A DNA stretch of 64,000 bases from Levilactobacillus wangkuiensis (lineage in GTDB: Bacteria > Bacillota > Bacilli > Lactobacillales > Lactobacillaceae), in NCBI RefSeq assembly GCF_016861605.1, contig NZ_BOLM01000001.1, positions 186,001 to 250,000 of the forward strand, given 5' to 3'. This document shows, one piece after another, positions 59,429 to 64,000 of the stretch. The notes beneath the pieces were generated by a model, which was not told the DNA's origin, did no database searches, and saw nothing but the letters and a program-made list of their open reading frames with translations. Each line of letters starts with the position of its first letter. The first letter of the stretch is position 1. Made by a program: the position numbers and the translations under genes.

Positions 59429-59449
59429 AAACAATCGGACTGTAAACGC

Positions 59450-59477
59450 TTACAAAGTCCGCTAACTATGTTATAAT
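59450..59477 (+). promoter_or_regulatory. Promoter of the 91-residue membrane protein gene
   Basis: TTACAA (59450-59455), 16 bases, perfect TATAAT (59472-59477) with TG before it (extended -10). Confidence 0.75.
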
Positions 59478-59532
59478 TTACTTAAGGAAAACGTAAACCA
59501 TTAATAAACTTTAGCGAAAGCGGGTGTTCACC

Positions 59533-59808
59533 ATGTTACGGCGGTTCGTGAGATTACCAGATGGGTGGATTTTTCTGGCAGGTTATTGTTTGCTTGGCTT
59601 AGGTTACATTTTGTTCGGTATCATGGCGAGCGTGGGTGAGGCCACGTTCTTGGCGATGGTGTTAGCCTACTTCGTGGTGGCTTTCATCCTCACGTTAATT
59701 AAGGCCATTAGTTTAAAATCGATGGCGACAACGCGTTTGAATTTCTTAGTCTTTGAATTTATCACGATTGTCGGCTTCGTTTTGCTCCTGTTAACTTGTG
59801 AAGCGTAA
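59533..59808 (+). CDS. Small three-helix membrane protein, unknown function
   Basis: The 91-residue product has three hydrophobic helices (about residues 14-34, 37-57 and 68-88) and no catalytic motif (MLRRFVRLPDGWIFLAGYCL...). ATG at 59533 is preceded by GCGGGTG; an in-frame GTG at 59524 overlaps that site. It has its own promoter and terminator ahead of the rimP operon. Family not recognised. Confidence 0.65.
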   Translation: MLRRFVRLPDGWIFLAGYCLLGLGYILFGIMASVGEATFLAMVLAYFVVAFILTLIKAISLKSMATTRLNFLVFEFITIVGFVLLLLTCEA

Positions 59809-59820
59809 GGGGCGCGACGG

Positions 59821-59849
59821 TTGCAATCACGCGGTAGCTGTAGTAAACT
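59821..59849 (+). promoter_or_regulatory. Promoter-like sequence before rimP operon
   Basis: TTGCAA (59821-59826), 17 bases, TAAACT (59844-59849). It lies upstream of the terminator hairpin at 59878. Confidence 0.5.
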
Positions 59850-59877
59850 AGCTCTTGTAGTTAAACTCGTTTTTTAA

Positions 59878-59908
59878 ATGAGTGAGCAGTCATTGCTCAC
59901 TCTTTTTA
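59878..59908 (+). terminator. Terminator hairpin in front of rimP
   Basis: GAGTGAGCA-GTCAT-TGCTCACTC followed by TTTTT. It may end the preceding gene or act as an attenuator in the rimP-nusA-infB leader, since a promoter lies just upstream. Confidence 0.8.
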
Positions 59909-59935
59909 ATGGAAAAATATAGGAGGCGGAATTCT

Positions 59936-60409
59936 TTGAGTACTGTCGTCGAGACCGTGACGGCCTTAGCCCAGCCAATCGTGGCGCAGCATCAGTTTGA
60001 ACTAGTTGACGTTGAATTTGTCAAGGAAGGTAAGAGTTGGTACCTGCGGCTCTACATCGATAAGCCGGGGGGCATCAACATTGAAGAATGTGCGATGGTC
60101 AGTGATGAGATATCCGAAAAGATGGATAGCTTAGATCCAGACCCCATTCCTCAAGCCTACTTCTTGGAGGTATCCTCACCGGGTGCTGAACGACCATTGA
60201 AGAAGCCGGCCGACTTTGAAAAGGCTGTGGGGGATTACATCCACGTATCCCTTTACCAAAAGATCGGTAATAGCAAGGTTTATGAAGGAACTTTGGAATC
60301 ATTAAGCGCAGATAGTATGGATTTAACGGTTAATTTAAAGGGTCGCATCAAGACCTTAACGATTCCCCGCGACGCCATTGCGCAAGCCCGGTTAGCTATC
60401 AAGTTCTAA
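59936..60409 (+). CDS. rimP: Ribosome maturation factor RimP
   Basis: The 157-residue protein assists late 30S maturation. It has the RimP pattern [39 protein letters not shown] and [20 protein letters not shown], then an SH3-like C-terminal domain. TTG at 59936 follows TAGGAGGCGGAATTC; the frame could extend to 59882, but only this start has a site. First gene of the rimP-nusA-ylxR-ylxQ-infB operon. Confidence 0.95.
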   Translation: MSTVVETVTALAQPIVAQHQFELVDVEFVKEGKSWYLRLYIDKPGGINIEECAMVSDEISEKMDSLDPDPIPQAYFLEVSSPGAERPLKKPADFEKAVGDYIHVSLYQKIGNSKVYEGTLESLSADSMDLTVNLKGRIKTLTIPRDAIAQARLAIKF

Positions 60410-60430
60410 CAATAAGGAGCGAAACAACAC

Positions 60431-61696
60431 ATGAGTAAAGAATTATTGGGTGCCTTAGATGTTCTGGAAACGGAAAAAGGCATCGACAAACAAATCGTGA
60501 TTGACGCCCTCGAAGCCGCTTTGGTTTCGGCATACAAGCGTAATTACGACCAAGCCCAAAACGTTGAGGTCAACTTTGACCAACGAAAAGGGGACATTCA
60601 CGTCTTTGCCGTTAAGAAAGTCGTTGACCAAGTCTACGATTCACGGCTGGAAGTTAGCCTGGATGAAGCCCTGACCATCAACAAGGGTTACGAAATTGGT
60701 GATGACATCAAGTTTGAGGTCACCCCTAAGAACTTCGGTCGAATCGCTGCGCAAACGGCCAAGCAGGTTATCCTGCAACGGGTTCGTGAAGCAGAACGGA
60801 ACATCATCTACAACCAATACAGCCAATACGAAAATGAAATCGTGACCGGGGAAGTTGAACGCCAGGATTCACGGTTCGTTTACGTCAGCTTGGGCAAGGT
60901 TGAAGCCGTGATGGGTCGTCAGGATCAAATGCCTAACGAAACTTACCGGATTCACGACCGCATCAAGGTCTACGTGACCCGTGTGGAAAACGCCACCAAG
61001 GGCCCACAAGTCTTTGTTAGCCGGACCCACGCCGATTTATTGAAGCGGTTATTTGAACAAGAAGTCCCAGAAGTTTACGATGGGACTGTGGAAATCATGG
61101 CGATTGCGCGTGAAGCCGGTGACCGGGCCAAGGTTGCGGTTCGTTCAAACAACCCTGATATCGACCCCGTGGGGACCAGTGTCGGCCCTCGTGGTCAACG
61201 GGTTCAGACCATCGTGAATGAACTCGGTGGTGAAAACATGGATATCGTTGAATGGACCGATGATGAAGCCAAGTTTATCGCTAACGCGTTGAACCCAGCC
61301 GAAGTCTTGGACGTTATCTTTGACCCGAACAACGAACGAGCTTGCCAAGTCATCGTGCCAGACTATCAATTATCCCTGGCCATTGGTAAGCGGGGCCAAA
61401 ATGCTCGTTTAGCCGCTAAGTTGACCGGTTATAAGATCGATATCAAATCAGAATCCGAAGCATCTGCTATAATGGAAGCTGATCAGACTGCTAGCGACGA
61501 CACGACTGAAGCCAGTGATGTTTCTGCCGCAGCGACGCCTGATGAAGACGCGGCTGCAACCACTGAAGCCACGACGGACGTTCCATCAGCTGAGACTGAA
61601 ACGACTGAAGATGCCGCACCGGCAACCCCAGCTGATTCAGCAGCGGATACCGACGCCACTAGTGACGCTACCGACGACGGTGACGACGCCGAATAG
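60431..61696 (+). CDS. nusA: Transcription termination/antitermination factor NusA
   Basis: The 421-residue NusA has an N-terminal RNA-polymerase domain, S1 domain (about 135-200, IVTGEVERQDSRFVYVSLGKVEAVM) and two KH domains (VGTSVGPRGQRVQTIV and LAIGKRGQNARLAA). It modulates pausing and intrinsic termination. A long acidic, Ala/Thr/Asp/Glu-rich tail (about 345-421) is added after the KH domains; it lacks the repeats of proteobacterial NusA. AAGGAGCGAAACAACAC precedes the ATG. Confidence 0.96.
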   Translation: MSKELLGALDVLETEKGIDKQIVIDALEAALVSAYKRNYDQAQNVEVNFDQRKGDIHVFAVKKVVDQVYDSRLEVSLDEALTINKGYEIGDDIKFEVTPKNFGRIAAQTAKQVILQRVREAERNIIYNQYSQYENEIVTGEVERQDSRFVYVSLGKVEAVMGRQDQMPNETYRIHDRIKVYVTRVENATKGPQVFVSRTHADLLKRLFEQEVPEVYDGTVEIMAIAREAGDRAKVAVRSNNPDIDPVGTSVGPRGQRVQTIVNELGGENMDIVEWTDDEAKFIANALNPAEVLDVIFDPNNERACQVIVPDYQLSLAIGKRGQNARLAAKLTGYKIDIKSESEASAIMEADQTASDDTTEASDVSAAATPDEDAAATTEATTDVPSAETETTEDAAPATPADSAADTDATSDATDDGDDAE

Positions 61697-61722
61697 CGCC
61701 ATTTACAAGGAGGGTTAGGTCC

Positions 61723-62019
61723 ATGAAACAACGGAAGATCCCCATGCGCAAGGATATTGTGACTGGGGAAATGGCACCAAAGAAACAATTGGTGCGGGTC
61801 GTCCGCAACCAAGAACAAGCGGTCAGCATTGATCCTACCGGCAAGCAATCCGGGCGCGGGGCCTACATCAGTTTGGATGTAGCCATTGCGCAACGGGCTA
61901 AGAAGGAACGGACCTTTGACCACGCCTTTGGTGTTAAGATCGATGATCAATTTTACGATGATTTAATTGCGTACGTTGATCATCAGCAAGCACGACGGGA
62001 ATTATTCGACAATGACTAA
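61723..62019 (+). CDS. ylxR: YlxR family RNA-binding protein
   Basis: The 98-residue DUF448 protein starts MKQRKIPMRKDIVTGEMAPKKQLVRVVRNQE and contains DPTGKQSGRGAYISLD, the family signature. It occurs between nusA and infB in Firmicutes and has been linked to RNA binding and RNase P in some bacteria. The AAGGAGGGTTAGGTCC site precedes the ATG. Confidence 0.95.
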   Translation: MKQRKIPMRKDIVTGEMAPKKQLVRVVRNQEQAVSIDPTGKQSGRGAYISLDVAIAQRAKKERTFDHAFGVKIDDQFYDDLIAYVDHQQARRELFDND

Positions 62020-62314
62020 TCCCGAGCGCGCCTTACAATTATTAGGACTGGTCCGGCGGGCAGGTAAACTGGTTACCGGTGAGTCCTTTGTCCTAGCCGC
62101 CGTGCGGGATCGGTCAGCTAAATTGGTACTCATGGCCAGCGACACTGGTAAGAGTAGCCAAAAGCAATTCCGTGATAAAACGACGAGCTATGACGTCCCA
62201 TTGAATGAATCATTTACTAAGGACCAACTGAGCACGGCCATTGGGTCGGCGCGCACGGTCATCGCAATTACTGATCCGGGATTTGTCCGGAAGTTACAAC
62301 AATTACTTGAGTAG
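62012..62314 (+). CDS. ylxQ: YlxQ, L7Ae/L30e-type kink-turn RNA-binding protein
   Basis: The 100-residue protein has the L7Ae-like fold: LLGLVRRAGKLVTGESFVLAAVRDRSAKLVLMASDTG and a C-terminal VIAITDPGFVRKL. Such proteins bind kink-turn RNAs. ATG at 62012 overlaps the ylxR stop by eight bases, so it is coupled; an in-frame extension to 61967 has no site. Confidence 0.93.
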   Translation: MTNPERALQLLGLVRRAGKLVTGESFVLAAVRDRSAKLVLMASDTGKSSQKQFRDKTTSYDVPLNESFTKDQLSTAIGSARTVIAITDPGFVRKLQQLLE

Positions 62315-62363
62315 CCACCTGACGTTCTCGTGATCGGTAGAATATTAAGGAGTGTGAAGATAT

Positions 62364-64000
62364 GGGGAAAAAGCGAATCTATGAACTCGCAAAAGAAATT
62401 AACGTCTCCAGTAAACAGATCATCGCGAAAGCCGAAGAAAAAGGCTTTCCGGTGAAAAACCACATGTCAACGCTCGGCGAGAACGAAGAACGTCAGTTAC
62501 GGGCTGCTTTTAAGCCTCAAGGCAAGCCAGCAGCTAAACCAGCCGCTGGTAAGTCGCAGCCGGTTCGTCAATCTGCGTCAACCACGCAGGCTGCTCGACC
62601 AGCGCAATCCGGGAACCAGACTCGTGGCAACGCGACGACTCACCAGAACCATGGGAGTTCGCAGCAGTCCGGTAACCAGCAGAAGTCGTCGACGAATGGG
62701 AAACAACCACGTTCACAGCAGAATTCGGCTGGCGGGAACCGTACTCAACAGAACGGCAACAATGGCAACCGGAACCATAATAATGGTAATGGGGGCAACA
62801 ATCAGAATCACCGTAACAACAATAAAAATAATGGCCAGACCGGGAGTACACACACTGAGCAACATAATTCCGGTACCGGCAGATTTGGTGGAAGCTTGAA
62901 TAATAATACAAACAATAGTAACGGCCGGCGTAGCAACGGTGGCAACGGCAATAGCCGTGGGGGCCGTAATAACCGGAACAACCGCAATAACCGCCGTCGT
63001 AATAATAACAATAATCGTTATAAGAAGAACCAACGGATTAAAGACACGAACCAACACAAGGGCGCACCAGAACGGAAGAACAAGGCTTTACCAGAAGTTC
63101 TGGTCTACTCCGATGGGATGAACGCCCAAGACTTGGCAAAAATCTTACACCGTTCTTCAGCTGAAATCGTGAAGAAACTCTTCATGTTAGGCGTCATGGT
63201 CAACCAAAACCAATCCCTGGACAAGGATACGATTGAAATTTTGGCCGACGACTATGGCATCAAGGCCCAAGAAAAGGTTGAAGTCGACGTTTCTGATATC
63301 GACAAGGCCTTTGATGAAGAAATGGCTAACAAGGACCACCTGGTTACCCGGGCACCAGTCGTTACCATCATGGGTCACGTTGACCATGGGAAGACGACGT
63401 TGTTGGACCACTTACGTCATTCTCACATTACCGAGGGTGAAGCCGGTGGGATCACGCAGGCCATTGGGGCTTACCAAGTCCACTACAATGACAAGCTGAT
63501 CACCTTCTTGGATACCCCAGGACATGCGGCCTTTACTGAAATGCGGGCCCGTGGTGCTGAAATTACCGACATCACTGTCTTGGTCGTCGCTGCCGATGAT
63601 GGGGTTATGCCACAAACCATCGAAGCCATTCACCATGCGAAGGCTGCTGGGACGCCAATTATCGTGGCTGTGAACAAGATCGATAAGCCAGGTGCTAACC
63701 CGAACCACGTCATGGAACAATTGACGGAATACGAATTGATTCCTGAAGACTGGGGTGGCGACACCATCTTCGTTGAAATTTCAGCGAAGTTTGGCAAGAA
63801 CATCGATGAACTGCTCGACATGATCTTACTGCAGTCCGAAGTCTTGGAATTAAAGGCTAACCCTGAACAAAACGGTGCTGGGAACGTTATCGAAGCCCGT
63901 TTGGATCAAGGTCAAGGTTCCGTTGCGACCTTACTGGTTCAACAAGGGACCTTACACGTTGGGGACCCAATCGTTGTTGGGAACACGTTTGGTCGTGTCC
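62364..64000 (+). CDS. infB: Translation initiation factor IF-2, 3' end cut off by window
   Basis: ATG at 62364 follows TAAGGAGTGTGAAGAT. The protein starts [20 protein letters not shown] (IF2-N). A long Asn/Gly/Gln/Arg-rich linker (about 50-230) follows, then a second IF2-N-like domain ([20 protein letters not shown]), and the G domain with [22 protein letters not shown] and NKIDKP. About 545 codons are visible; the rest of the beta-barrel domains lie beyond base 64000. IF-2 places initiator tRNA on the ribosome. Confidence 0.97.

Overview
The window looks like the chromosome of a Gram-positive lactic acid bacterium of the family Lactobacillaceae. The evidence is strong AGGAGG-type ribosome-binding sites with many GTG and TTG starts, a fermentative D-lactate dehydrogenase, HMG-CoA synthase (mevalonate route), a LexA/YnzC SOS locus, a PolC-type polymerase, an LmrCD-type exporter, and the gene order rpsT<->rpsO-rnj-TPR-tuf-tig-clpX-engB. 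The moderately high GC and a xyloside locus would fit a Levilactobacillus-like heterofermenter, but the species cannot be fixed from sequence alone.

Layout. 1-9.3 kb: translation and proteostasis (rpsT end, rpsO, RNase J2-like, TPR protein, tuf, tig, clpX, engB, MazG-like). 9.4-19.5 kb: small proteins, DNA repair and GTPase genes (uvrC, obgE, rnz, LapA-like, recJ, apt) plus a small lipoprotein operon on the minus strand. 19.5-22.8 kb: accessory genes (MFS transporter, a predicted sRNA, a 30-residue membrane peptide, a secreted protein, a TIR-like DUF1863 protein). 22.8-25.1 kb: a tRNA-Ser(CGA) gene followed by an AT-rich island with two orphan membrane proteins. 25.1-34.5 kb: ndk, PspC, phosphoglycerate mutase-like, PPK2, mvaS, and an AraC/GH43/MFS xyloside locus. 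34.8-45.1 kb: nucleoside deoxyribosyltransferase, lexA-ynzC, yneF, LmrCD exporter, plsC, TrmN6-like, GIY-YIG, ldhD, HAD phosphatase. 45.3-64 kb: a conserved core run rpsB-tsf, pyrH-frr, uppS-cdsA-rseP-proS-polC, rimP-nusA-ylxR-ylxQ-infB (infB runs off the end).

The most unusual signal is a family of intergenic, highly structured repeats of about 120-220 bp, seen eight times in this window. There are two architectures (type A at 12.9, 40.4, 41.7 and 44.2 kb; type B at 16.2, 58.6, 58.8 and 59.2 kb). Within each type, paired arms change together between copies while single-stranded boxes stay fixed, and both types share one distinctive hairpin (GAGCC, A-rich loop, GCGGTCTC). Five of the eight lie between a stop codon and that gene's intrinsic terminator, in the gene's own orientation. 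They look like a modular, BOX-like structured element, either mobile or an RNA domain. Other points of interest are a predicted sRNA with anti-Shine-Dalgarno C-rich loops (about 20.86-21.01 kb), a terminated 30-codon membrane peptide gene next to it, and a possible decayed integration site at tRNA-Ser.

All functional names rest on reading protein motifs and context by eye. No database search or folding program was run.
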